This document shows, piece after piece, positions 42,013 to 50,693 of a stretch of DNA of 64,000 bases (its first letter is position 1; each line of letters begins with the position of its first letter). The notes beneath the pieces are model-generated. The model was given only the letters and a program-made list of their open reading frames with translations. It was not told the origin of the DNA and searched no databases. The stretch is taken from contig DAOTUU010000023.1 of the NCBI GenBank assembly GCA_034436555.1, forward strand, positions 10,285 through 74,284, read 5' to 3'. Made by a program: the position numbers and the translations under genes. Source of the DNA: JAFMJV01 sp034436555. Its GTDB lineage: Bacteria; Chloroflexota; Limnocylindria; Limnocylindrales; CSP1-4.

Positions 42013-43140
42013 TCACTCGGCGGCTGCCGGGTTCAGGGGGATGCCCAGGGCGGCCTGGGCGGCGTTGACGTACGTGGGGTTGACGAACTGCGCCAGGTCG
42101 ACCGTCACGCCTTCGGGCAGGTTGTCGGCCAGGTACTGCTGGAGCTGCCCGAGCCCACCATCCTTGTCCACCTCGCCCAGGCCACCGTCCCAGGGCGTGA
42201 AGTACTCCATGTCGTTCTTCCAGCCGCTGCGGATGCCGTCGGTGATGGTGATGCCCTCGCGCTCGCCGAGGCTGAAGACGTACGGCGCGTTGTCCAGGTT
42301 CTTGATGTCCGCGAGGGCCCGGATGTAGGCGCTCAGGAACGCGGTCACCGTGTTCGGGTTGGCCGCCGCCCAGTCCTTGTTGACCGCGAGCGTGTCGGAG
42401 CCGAAGTCGAAGCGGTCCACCACGAACCTGCCGCCCGCGTCCAGCACCATCTGGCGCTGCCGGTTGAACACCGGGGTCATGTACAGCTTGCCGTCCAGGA
42501 ACAGGGCCACCCACGCGTTCGAGCCGCCGTCGACCGAGACCGCGTTGTAGGGCACGCCGGTGATGTCGAACCCGGCTTCCTGGAGGAACTTCACCCGCAG
42601 GTCGAAGTCCAGCGTGCCCGGCGTGCCGCCGAGCAGGATGTCCTTGCCCGCGAGATCCTCGGGCTTCTCGATCTCCGGCCGCACCGCGATGGTGTTGGCG
42701 GTGAAGTTCTGGTAGCCGGAGATCGCCTGGAGCGGCAGTCCCTCGGCGAAGCTGTTGGCGGTGTCGAGCATCTCCGCCTGGCCGAAGTTGAGGCTGCCGC
42801 CGATGAGGCCCGGGGCGGTCTCCTCGGTCTGGATCAGCTGCACGTCCGTGAAGCCCGCGTCCGCGAAGTAGCCGCGGTCGAGCGCGACCAGGAAGGGCGC
42901 CCGGCTGTTGAGGTTGGGCAGTCGGTAGCCGATGGTGATCGACGTCTGCTCGGGGGCCGGCAGGTCCGGCTTGGCGAGGGCGGGCGGCTGCGCCGGCGCC
43001 ACGCTCGGCGGCGGCGTGATGCTGGGCGCGGGTGATGCATCCTGCGCCAGCGCCGTGCCGATGATCGAGGCGGTCAGGGCCAGGCTGCCCACGGCCGCCA
43101 CGCCCAGGCGGCGCGACAGGGGAGTTCGGGTCTGGGTCAC
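42013..43140 (-). CDS. NMT1/THI5-like substrate-binding protein
   Basis: 375 residues with a signal peptide (about 1-32, ending GTALAQ) and a Pro/Ala/Ser-rich linker (33-60). The NMT1 fold follows (LPNLNSRAPFLVALDRGYFADA, GKDILLGGTPGTLDFDL). The start is GTG 43140, with GGAGG five bases upstream; GTG 43152 overlaps that site. It lies downstream of its two permeases and ATPase, with its own 283-base leader carrying a G-quadruplex motif. Ligand unknown, probably a small heterocycle. Confidence 0.85.
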   Translation of the reverse strand: MTQTRTPLSRRLGVAAVGSLALTASIIGTALAQDASPAPSITPPPSVAPAQPPALAKPDLPAPEQTSITIGYRLPNLNSRAPFLVALDRGYFADAGFTDVQLIQTEETAPGLIGGSLNFGQAEMLDTANSFAEGLPLQAISGYQNFTANTIAVRPEIEKPEDLAGKDILLGGTPGTLDFDLRVKFLQEAGFDITGVPYNAVSVDGGSNAWVALFLDGKLYMTPVFNRQRQMVLDAGGRFVVDRFDFGSDTLAVNKDWAAANPNTVTAFLSAYIRALADIKNLDNAPYVFSLGEREGITITDGIRSGWKNDMEYFTPWDGGLGEVDKDGGLGQLQQYLADNLPEGVTVDLAQFVNPTYVNAAQAALGIPLNPAAAE

Positions 43141-43166
43141 GGATTCCTCCACGGTGTGCTTGGGTC

Positions 43167-43191
43167 GGGGTGCGGGGTGCGGGGTGCGGGG
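43167..43191 (+). promoter_or_regulatory. Perfect G-quadruplex motif in the binding-protein leader
   Basis: Four GGGG runs separated by TGC each time (starts 43167, 43174, 43181, 43188). It lies 26 bases before GTG 43140 on the template strand, so the DNA could stall polymerase, and the RNA is C-rich here. Confidence 0.6.
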
Positions 43192-43423
43192 TGGCGATCG
43201 CCCCCATCGGTCGATGTGCTGACTTCGCCGTCTCGACGGCTCCCGTCATCGCAGCGCGCGGCTGTCACGATGCGGGCGACGCATCCTCCTCCTCTCTGCG
43301 TGTGCTCGGCTGGAGACGCACCGGTGTCGATCGGTGCCATTCCCGATCGAACTGGCTACGATCTCCGTGTCGTCGCCCGAGTATACGGACGTGTCAAGCA
43401 GCCTCCCTGCCTCGGGTCGGGGT

Positions 43424-44287
43424 TCAGGTGGCGGCCTCCCGGTACCACGGCGCCAGGCGCCGTCGGATCACGTTGAGCAGCGCCATGGCCACGTTGGCGG
43501 CCAGCATCAGCACGAGCGTCAGGGCGAGCGCCCCGGCCATGTCGAACTCGGACGACAGCAGCCGGATCATGTAGCCCACGCCTGCGGCGCTGCCGATGAA
43601 CTCGGCGATGATCACGCCCACCAGGCCGCGCGCCACGCCCAGCCGGAGGCCGGTGAGGGTGTACGGCAGGATGTACGGCAGGGTCACCTTGCGGTACAGG
43701 TCCATGCGCGACGCGCCGAACACCCGGCCCGCCCGGAGCAGCGTCTCGTCCACCGCGGCGGCGCCCGTCCAGACGTTGATGATGATGGGGAACACGGCCA
43801 TCAGGAAGATGACCGCGACCTTGGACGGCGACCCGAAGCCCAGCCACATCACGATGAGCGGCGCGAGGGCCACGCGGGGTGTGGAGTAGGCGATCCAGAC
43901 CACCGGGCCCGCGAAGGTGCGGACCGTCCGGAGCGAGCCCAGGGCCAGCCCGAGGACCACGCCCACCACGGCGGCCAGCAGGAAGCCGATGACGAAGTTG
44001 ACCAGGCTGAACCACAGGTTCCCGAGGAGCAGGTCCCGCTCGCTCAGCGACAGGAACGCGTTCCACATGCTCGACGGCGGTGGCACGAACTCCGGGTCGG
44101 CCCAGCCGAAGGTGCTGATGGCCAGCTCCGCGAACACGATGATGGCCACGATCTCGATGAACAGCGCCACGTTCCAGCCGATGCGGTCCCACAGCCGGCG
44201 CGGCGCGGATCGAGGCGGGATGGGTCGCAGGTGCGACGGTGGCGGGGCGGCCGCGGTGGTGCCCAGGGAGAGTGCCGGACTCGTCAT
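43424..44287 (-). CDS. ABC transporter permease, SsuC/TauC type
   Basis: 287 residues: a hydrophilic tail of about 35, then about six membrane segments. The EAA-type loop reads RAGRVFGASRMDLYRKVTLP. ATG 44287 overlaps the first permease stop (ATGA). Pairs with the upstream permease as a heterodimer of the second NMT1-type system. Confidence 0.87.
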   Translation of the reverse strand: MTSPALSLGTTAAAPPPSHLRPIPPRSAPRRLWDRIGWNVALFIEIVAIIVFAELAISTFGWADPEFVPPPSSMWNAFLSLSERDLLLGNLWFSLVNFVIGFLLAAVVGVVLGLALGSLRTVRTFAGPVVWIAYSTPRVALAPLIVMWLGFGSPSKVAVIFLMAVFPIIINVWTGAAAVDETLLRAGRVFGASRMDLYRKVTLPYILPYTLTGLRLGVARGLVGVIIAEFIGSAAGVGYMIRLLSSEFDMAGALALTLVLMLAANVAMALLNVIRRRLAPWYREAAT

Positions 44288-45195
44288 CGACGCACCGTGG
44301 TCCGCCACCCCGACACGCGGGACTCCAGCAGGCCCAACACCCGCACCGACAGCACCGAGACGATGACGATGACCACGAGGATCGCGAACGCCTGGTCCAC
44401 CCGGAAGCGGCTCTGGGCCACGGACATGAGGGCTCCGAAGCCGCTGGAGCCACCGTGGATCTCCGACACCAGCAGGATGATCCAGGCGGTCACGACCGCG
44501 AGCCGCAGGCCGGTCAGCACGAACGGGACGGTGGCGGGCAGGATCACCTTGCGGTACAGCGCGGAGCGACCGGCGCCGAACACGATCGCGGCGCGCTTGA
44601 GCGACGGGTCGACCGTGTTCACGCCCGCCATCGTGTTGAGGATGATGGGCAGCATGGCGCTCAGCCAGACGAGGAAGATGATGGGCGTGTCGCCGAACCC
44701 GAACCAGATCGTGGTCATGGGCCGGACCGCCACGAGGGGCATCGCGTAGAGCGCCCAGACCAGGGGCGCCACGAGCTTGATGCCCGGACGCCAGCTGCCG
44801 ATGAGCAGTCCCAGGGCCACGCCGAACACGGCCGCCAGGAGGTAGCCCGCGAGGAAGTTCTTGAGGCTTGCCACGGCGGCCTCGATGAGGGCCCCGTTCG
44901 CCACCAGTCGACCCATCGCGTCCAGGATGCGGCTGGGCGGTGGCAGGAACAGCGGGTTCACGGCCTTCAGGTCGCCCTGGACGTACTGCCACACGAGCAC
45001 GATCACGACCGCCTCCACCACCAGCAGCAGGTGGGCCGTGGGGATGCGTCGGCGATCCGTGCGCGTCCGGATCGGCGGCGGCAGGGGTCCCCCGGAGGCG
45101 GGCACCTCGCCGCCGGGATCGCGTGACCCCGGATGACCCGGGTGATGCACCGGGTGCTCGTGGGCCGCGCTGAGCACGAGCCGGGCCTCAGCCAT
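44284..45195 (-). CDS. ABC transporter permease, SsuC/TauC type
   Basis: 303 residues. The hydrophilic tail of about 50 residues is His/Pro/Gly-rich, followed by about six membrane segments; EAA-type loop KRAAIVFGAGRSALYRKVIL. Start overlaps the ATPase stop by eight bases. Closest in this window to the permease at 8398, so the two NMT1-type systems appear to be paralogues. Confidence 0.87.
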   Translation of the reverse strand: MAEARLVLSAAHEHPVHHPGHPGSRDPGGEVPASGGPLPPPIRTRTDRRRIPTAHLLLVVEAVVIVLVWQYVQGDLKAVNPLFLPPPSRILDAMGRLVANGALIEAAVASLKNFLAGYLLAAVFGVALGLLIGSWRPGIKLVAPLVWALYAMPLVAVRPMTTIWFGFGDTPIIFLVWLSAMLPIILNTMAGVNTVDPSLKRAAIVFGAGRSALYRKVILPATVPFVLTGLRLAVVTAWIILLVSEIHGGSSGFGALMSVAQSRFRVDQAFAILVVIVIVSVLSVRVLGLLESRVSGWRTTVRR

Positions 45196-45988
45196 CGGCG
45201 GTCGCCCGGTGGGCGTGGATGATGGCCTCCTCCCGCAGCAGCTCCCACAGCCGCTCCCGGAGGGCCGCGTAGCCCGCGTGCGACTTGACGTCGTACTCGC
45301 GGCGGGGGCGCGGCAGGTCCACCGGGATGATCTCCCGGATCCGACCCGGGCGCGCCGACGCCACCACCACGCGGTCGGCCAGCGCGATCGCCTCGTCGAT
45401 GGAGTGGGTGATGAAGATGACCGTCTGCTTCGCCGTGGAGATGACCTGCTCCAGCTCTCCCTGCATGACCTCGCGAGTCATCGCGTCGAGGGCCGCGAAC
45501 GGCTCGTCCATGAGCAGCACCTTGGGCTGCGCGATGAGCGCCCGGGCCAGTCCCACGCGCTGGCGCATGCCGCCCGACAGCTGGTGGGGGAAGCTCTCCT
45601 CGAACCCCTTGAGGCCCACCAGCTCGATGACCTGACCGATCTCCCGGTCGCCGATGTGCGCGCGCTCGCGCTGCATCTCCACCCCGAACCGGACGTTGCC
45701 CACGACCGTCCGCCAGGGCAGCAGCGCGTAGTCCTGGAACACCATCGCCCGGTCCGGGCCCGGCCTGGTCACCGGCACCCCGTCGATGAGGATGCGACCG
45801 GACGTGGGCTGGAGCAGCCCGGCCACCGCGTTGATGAGCGTCGTCTTGCCGCAGCCGCTGGGCCCCACGACGACGATGAACTCGCCCTGCTCGATGGCGA
45901 GGTTGACCTGCCACAGGGCGATGAGCATGTTGCGGTGGTCGCTCAGCTCGTACTCGACGGTCAGGTCCTGGATGTCGATGTGTGCCAT
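45188..45988 (-). CDS. ABC transporter ATPase, SsuB/TauB type
   Basis: 266 residues with Walker A GPSGCGKTT, Q-loop MVFQDYALLPWR, signature LSGGMRQR, Walker B VLLMDEPF and switch His (ITHSIDEA). It is close throughout to the ATPase at 11651-12448. First gene of the transporter run; RidA ends 67 bases downstream of nothing else, lying upstream at 46056. Energises import through the two permeases that follow. Confidence 0.9.
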   Translation of the reverse strand: MAHIDIQDLTVEYELSDHRNMLIALWQVNLAIEQGEFIVVVGPSGCGKTTLINAVAGLLQPTSGRILIDGVPVTRPGPDRAMVFQDYALLPWRTVVGNVRFGVEMQRERAHIGDREIGQVIELVGLKGFEESFPHQLSGGMRQRVGLARALIAQPKVLLMDEPFAALDAMTREVMQGELEQVISTAKQTVIFITHSIDEAIALADRVVVASARPGRIREIIPVDLPRPRREYDVKSHAGYAALRERLWELLREEAIIHAHRATADG

Positions 45989-46055
45989 GTCGGTCTCCGG
46001 GGCACCCGATGCGCGGGGGTCGGCGGGGGTCGGCGAGGCTCGATCGTGCGGAGGG

Positions 46056-46472
46056 TCAGGCTCCCGGGGCGGCCTCCGGCAGGACCGCGATGGCCTCGAT
46101 CTCGATGAGGTAGCCGGTCTGCGCGAAGCCCGCCACGCGCAGCAGCGTGGTCGCCGGGACGTCCTCCCCGTCGAAGTAGCGCGCCCGGATGTCCCGCAGC
46201 TCGTCCTTGTGGATCTGGTACTCCTCGCCCACGTAGACGTTGGTCTTGACCACGTCGTGCAGGGTACCGCCCGCCGCCTCCACGATGCGCCTGATGCTCG
46301 CGTAGCAGTTCTCGGCCTGGGTGACGATGTCCTTGGGCAGCGACCCGTCCAGGTTGTAGCCCACGATGCCGCTCAGGAACACGAGCGACCCGGCGCCCGA
46401 CACCCTGATGGCCTGGTTGAACCGCCACGGGGCCTTGTAGACGTCGGGGGGGTTGATGAACGTCTTCTCCAC
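46056..46472 (-). CDS. RidA/YjgF-family protein
   Basis: 138 residues, one RidA domain (GSLVFLSGIVGYNLDG, VKTNVYVGEEYQIHKDEL, YLIEIEAIAVL). It resembles the RidA half of the fusion at 5469-6302, including the changed catalytic position (VPATTLLRV instead of PARS). GTG 46472 with GGAGGAG upstream. It leads the minus-strand transporter run and diverges from the hydantoinase operon, so it may act on an intermediate of either. Confidence 0.82.
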   Translation of the reverse strand: MEKTFINPPDVYKAPWRFNQAIRVSGAGSLVFLSGIVGYNLDGSLPKDIVTQAENCYASIRRIVEAAGGTLHDVVKTNVYVGEEYQIHKDELRDIRARYFDGEDVPATTLLRVAGFAQTGYLIEIEAIAVLPEAAPGA

Positions 46473-46560
46473 GGGGCCGCTCCTCCTGGCTGCCGCCGAG
46501 CCACCGGCCGGCGCCGGGGTGGCGCTCCGGACCTCGGCGCGTATGCGAAGTCCGGTGGAA

Positions 46561-46567
46561 TGTATCC
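46561..46567 (-). promoter_or_regulatory. GGATACATT element before the RidA gene
   Basis: TGTATCC (46561-46567) reads GGATACATT toward RidA, with TACATT as a possible -10, about 90 bases before the start codon at 46472. Confidence 0.35.
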
Positions 46568-46648
46568 CATCCGTCCAGTCTCGTACACCTTCGACGCGCG
46601 AACTCGCGAGCCCGGCGGACGCCCCGAACTGTCTCCACTTCGTACGAT

Positions 46649-46660
46649 CTTGTATCCAAG
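46649..46660. promoter_or_regulatory. Palindrome CTTG-TATC-CAAG in the RidA/hydantoinase divergent region
   Basis: Perfect four-base arms CTTG/CAAG around the TGTATCC core. TACGAT (46643-46648) just before could be the -10 for the plus-strand operon, so a bound protein would sit on the start site. About 110 bases before ATG 46768. Confidence 0.5.
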
Positions 46661-46767
46661 ATGCGCGCGCACGGGCCCGAGGCGCGCTACACTGGCAGCA
46701 TCCAGCCAACCGGCCAGCCGAGACGCGGCGCCCAGTGGGCGGTGCCCGCACAACGAGACGAGGTCGC

Positions 46768-48894
46768 ATGTACCGCATCACCATCGACGTCGGAGGCACC
46801 TTCACCGACTGCCTGGTCATGGATGCCGAGGGCACCCTCCGCCAGTTCAAGTCCTACACCACCCCGCGCGACCCGTCGCAGGGCTTCCTGGACGCCCTCG
46901 TCAAGGCCGCCGCGGGCTACGGACACCCGGACCTGCGGGCGTTCGTGGGCCAGGTGGAGCTGATCATCCACGGCACCACCCTCGCCACGAACACGCTCAT
47001 CAACCGCAACGGCGCCCGGACCGGGATGATCACCACCAAGGGCTTCCGGGACATCATCGAGATCCGGCGCGGCTTCAAGAACGTGCGCACCTCGATGTAC
47101 GACGTGTTCGTGCCGCCCTACGAGCCGCTCGTGCCGCGTCACCTGCGCCTGGAGGCGACCGAGCGCGCCCTGTACTCCGGCGAGACGCTCCTGGAGCTGG
47201 ACGAGGGAGAGGCCCGCGCCGCCGCCGAGCGGCTGCGGGAGAAGGGCGTGGAGGCCGTGGTCGTCGGCTTCCTCCACTCCTACGCGGACCCGACCAACGA
47301 GCAGCGGGCCAGCGCGATCGCGCGCGAGGCGATGCCCGACACGTACGTCACGGCATCGCACGAGATCCTGCCCGTGTGGCGCGAGTACGAGCGCTTCTCC
47401 ACGGCCGTCGTGTCCGCGTACACCGGACCCGTCGTGGAGCGCTACCTGCGCACCCTCGTGCGGCGCCTGGGCGAGGAGGGCTTCACGGGCAACCTGCTGA
47501 TGATGCTCTCCGACGGCCTCGTGGAGACCGTGGACTACTGCATCCCGCGCGTGGTCTACCTCATCGGCTCGGGCCCCGCGGCGGCGCCCTCGGGCGCGCT
47601 CCACATCGGGTCGGCCATCGGCACCGACAACATCCTGTCCGTGGACATGGGCGGCACCAGCTTCGACATCTGCATGGTCCAGGACGGCGAGATCCCCACG
47701 ACCACGGAGGCCTGGGTCCAGGACGAGCGGGTGGCCATCAAGATGGTGGACATCCAGTCGGGCGGCGCGGGCGGCGGCTCCATCGCCTGGATCGACCAGC
47801 TGGGGCTGCTGCGCGTGGGCCCCAAGAGCGCCGGCGGCGACCCGGGGCCCGCCTGCTACAACAAGGGCGGCACGGAGCCCGCGGTCACCGACGCGGACCT
47901 GGTGCTGGGCTACGTGCCCGCGGACTACTTCCTGGGCGGCGAGATCGCGCTGGACGCGGAGGCCGCCCGGACCGCCGTGGGCAAGGTCGCGGAGCCGCTC
48001 GGCCTGTCCGTGGAGGAGGCCGCCACGGCCATCTTCACCACGGTCAACTCCTACATGGCCGACCAGATCACGGAGGTCGCCACGCGGCGCGGCCACGACG
48101 TGCGCGACTTCGCGCTCGTCGCGGGCGGCGGCGCGGGTCCGGTGCACGCGGCGGCCATCGCCGACCTGCTGCACATGCCCCAGGTGGTCATCCCGCCCAT
48201 CGCCGCCACGTACTCCGCGTTCGGCATGTTCGCGATGGACGTGGGCCGCAACTACGCGCGGTCGTACATCACGCGCGCGAAGGACCTCGATCCCGACCGC
48301 GTGGCGGCGCTGTACGCCGAGATGGAGGCCGAGGCCATCGGCGGGTTCGCGGCCCTCGGCGTCCAGGCGGCCGACGTGACCTTCGCGCGCACCGCCGACG
48401 TGCGCTACCTGGGCCAGTTCCACGAGGTGGAGGTGAGCGTCCCGGCGGGCGCCATCGACGCCGCAGCCATCGACGCCGCCCTCGCCGACTTCCACAAGCG
48501 CCACCGCCAGCTGTACACCTTCGACATGCCCTGGCAGCAGGTGGAGCTGCTCACCTTCCGGCTCCGGGCGACCACGCCCAAGGCGCCGTTCTCGATGCGC
48601 GGCATCGAGGCGGGCGGTCCGGACAGCTCCGGGGCGATCAAGCGCCGCCGCACCGTGTGGTTCGACGGTGAGGCGATGGACACGCCCATCTACGACGGCG
48701 CCCTGCTGCGCGCCGGCAACGAGTTCCATGGTCCGGCCATCGTGGAGGAGACCACCACCAGCGTGGTCATCCCGCCGCGCTACGCCTGCCGGGTCGACGA
48801 CGTCCGCAACTACGTGCTCACGCGCGATGGCGCCCAGGTCCGCGGGACCACCGCCGCCGCCGCGGGCATCCAGTCCGTGGGAGGTGCCGCATGA
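46768..48894 (+). CDS. Hydantoinase A/acetophenone-carboxylase-type subunit
   Basis: 708 residues of the HyuA family. An actin-like ATP site opens the chain (DVGGTFTDCLVMD, residues 7-19), GTTLATNTLINRNGA follows, and the second phosphate loop is SVDMGGTSFDICMV (about 290-305). Family enzymes use ATP to open lactams (5-oxoprolinase, N-methylhydantoinase) or to activate ketones for carboxylation. ATG 46768 follows GAGG. It overlaps HyuB by four bases. Length is that of the hydantoinase/acetophenone carboxylase group. Which chemistry applies is open. Confidence 0.85.
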   Translation: MYRITIDVGGTFTDCLVMDAEGTLRQFKSYTTPRDPSQGFLDALVKAAAGYGHPDLRAFVGQVELIIHGTTLATNTLINRNGARTGMITTKGFRDIIEIRRGFKNVRTSMYDVFVPPYEPLVPRHLRLEATERALYSGETLLELDEGEARAAAERLREKGVEAVVVGFLHSYADPTNEQRASAIAREAMPDTYVTASHEILPVWREYERFSTAVVSAYTGPVVERYLRTLVRRLGEEGFTGNLLMMLSDGLVETVDYCIPRVVYLIGSGPAAAPSGALHIGSAIGTDNILSVDMGGTSFDICMVQDGEIPTTTEAWVQDERVAIKMVDIQSGGAGGGSIAWIDQLGLLRVGPKSAGGDPGPACYNKGGTEPAVTDADLVLGYVPADYFLGGEIALDAEAARTAVGKVAEPLGLSVEEAATAIFTTVNSYMADQITEVATRRGHDVRDFALVAGGGAGPVHAAAIADLLHMPQVVIPPIAATYSAFGMFAMDVGRNYARSYITRAKDLDPDRVAALYAEMEAEAIGGFAALGVQAADVTFARTADVRYLGQFHEVEVSVPAGAIDAAAIDAALADFHKRHRQLYTFDMPWQQVELLTFRLRATTPKAPFSMRGIEAGGPDSSGAIKRRRTVWFDGEAMDTPIYDGALLRAGNEFHGPAIVEETTTSVVIPPRYACRVDDVRNYVLTRDGAQVRGTTAAAAGIQSVGGAA

Positions 48895-50693
48895 CGAAGG
48901 CAGACCGCTCCGGCGCCGAGGCCGCGTCCACGGGCCGGAACATCGATCCCATCACCCTGTCGACCGTGTGGCACGGCTTCCAGTCCATCGGACGGGAGAT
49001 GCGCCACGTCATCGACCGGACCGCGCAGAACTACCTCATCGCCCAGCTCCACGACATGGCGGCGGGCATCTGGGACGTCCACGGCAACACCATCGCGGTG
49101 CCCGAGGGGCCCACCTCGATGTTCCTGTCCCAGGGCTTCACGGTGAAGTACATCATGGAGCGCATGGGTCACCTGCTCAAGCCGGGCGACGTGATCCTGT
49201 GCAACGACCCCTACAAGGGCTACTGCAACCACCTGCCCGACTGGGGATTCTTCCGGCCCGTGTTCTACAAGGGCGAGCTGCTGTTCATCGTGCTCACCCG
49301 GGGTCACCAGCTGGACACCGGCGGCGCGTTCCCCGGCGGCTACTTCCCCAACGGGTACGACATCCACGCCGAGGGGATCATGATCCCGCCCATCAAGGTG
49401 GTGGACGCGGGCGTGGAGCGGACGGACGTCCTGGAGCTCATCTGGAACAACGTGCGCTGGCCCGAGGGCGTCAAGATCGACAACTACGCCCTGATGGCCG
49501 CGCTCCAGGTGGCCGACGACCGCATCGTGGCGCTGCTGGACAAGTACGGCCGGGACTCGGTCCTCGAGTGCGTGGACGAGATGATGGACCGCATGGAGCG
49601 CTCGGTCCGGGCGCAGCTGGCGGCCGTCCCGGATGGCACCTGGTCGGGCGAGTCCTCCACGGACGACGATGGCACGGTCCTCGACGAGCCGGTCACGGTC
49701 CGCTGCGACGCGACCATCAGGGGGGACGAGCTCATCCTCGATTTCTCGCGCAGCGACGGCCTGCGCAAGGGCTTCGTCAACTGCACCTACTCCTCCACCT
49801 ACAGCCGCGCGGTGGCGGGGTCGTTCCTGTACTTCGACTCCGCGCTCGCCGAGTTCCACAACGAGGGCTCGATGCGCGCGGTCACGGTCATCGCGCCCGA
49901 GGGGTCCGTGGTCAACGCGACGTACCCCGCGACCGTGGGCGGCTCGCCCGTGAACGTGGGCACCCAGGTCCTGGAGGCGACCGTCAACGCGCTGTCCAAG
50001 GCCATGCCCGACAAGTCCATCGCGGGCTGGGGCAGGCGTCGCGGCCACTACATCACGGGCATCGACCCGCGCACCGGCGAGCGCTACGTCCAGACCACGA
50101 CCGACGCCGACGGCGGCGCGGGCGCCGTCCACGGCTTCGACGGCTACGAGGGCGCCCTGGGCATGTCCGGCCTGGGCTCCATCAACCGCGGCTCCGTGGA
50201 GGAGATCGAGATCCGCTTCCCGTGGCGGACCGTGCAGTGGCAGTTCGTGCCCGACCTGTCGGGCGCCGGCCGCTGGCGCGGCGGCTGCGGCATGCTCTGG
50301 GAGGTCGAGAACCTGGGCGGTGACGTGGGCGCGGCCACCGGCTCGTCCGATGGCGACCTGACGCAGCCGCCGGGCGCGTCGGGCGGCGAGGATGGCCCGC
50401 TGTCACGGATGTACATCCGGAGCGGCGACAAGGTGACGCCCGCCCGGACGCACCGCATGGTCCAGATCAAGACCGGCGAGATCCTGGGCAAGGTGTCCGG
50501 CGGGGGCGGCGGCGTGGGCGACCCGTTCGAGCGGGACCCGCAGGCCGTGCTGCGCGACGTCATCAACGAGATGACCACGATCCCGTACGCCCGGGACGTG
50601 TACGGCGTGGTCATCCTCGAGGGTGACCCGCCGACGCTCGATGCGGCGGCCACGCAGGCGCTCCGCGCGGCCCGACCCGTCCGCGTGGCGTGA
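48891..50693 (+). CDS. Hydantoinase B/acetophenone-carboxylase-type subunit
   Basis: 600 residues of the HyuB family (HDMAAGIWDVHGNTIAVPEG, VILCNDPYKGYCNHLPDW, GGSPVNVGTQV, KVSGGGGGVGDPFERDP). The NDP and HLPD segments bear the metal-binding residues of this subunit. It forms the catalytic complex with HyuA, to which it is coupled by ATGA; its stop overlaps the next gene as GTGA. A substrate with a ring amide or an aromatic ketone is expected. Confidence 0.87.
   Translation: MTKADRSGAEAASTGRNIDPITLSTVWHGFQSIGREMRHVIDRTAQNYLIAQLHDMAAGIWDVHGNTIAVPEGPTSMFLSQGFTVKYIMERMGHLLKPGDVILCNDPYKGYCNHLPDWGFFRPVFYKGELLFIVLTRGHQLDTGGAFPGGYFPNGYDIHAEGIMIPPIKVVDAGVERTDVLELIWNNVRWPEGVKIDNYALMAALQVADDRIVALLDKYGRDSVLECVDEMMDRMERSVRAQLAAVPDGTWSGESSTDDDGTVLDEPVTVRCDATIRGDELILDFSRSDGLRKGFVNCTYSSTYSRAVAGSFLYFDSALAEFHNEGSMRAVTVIAPEGSVVNATYPATVGGSPVNVGTQVLEATVNALSKAMPDKSIAGWGRRRGHYITGIDPRTGERYVQTTTDADGGAGAVHGFDGYEGALGMSGLGSINRGSVEEIEIRFPWRTVQWQFVPDLSGAGRWRGGCGMLWEVENLGGDVGAATGSSDGDLTQPPGASGGEDGPLSRMYIRSGDKVTPARTHRMVQIKTGEILGKVSGGGGGVGDPFERDPQAVLRDVINEMTTIPYARDVYGVVILEGDPPTLDAAATQALRAARPVRVA

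Noticed and set aside
43141..43423. TPP riboswitch before the NMT1 binding-protein gene
   Set aside because: NMT1 proteins can bind thiamin precursors, so the leader was read for the conserved TPP-aptamer segments; they were not recognised.
46687..48729. 680-codon minus-strand frame opposite the hydantoinase A gene
   Set aside because: Composition is Arg/Gly/His-rich shadow sequence; the plus-strand frame has clear ATPase motifs.
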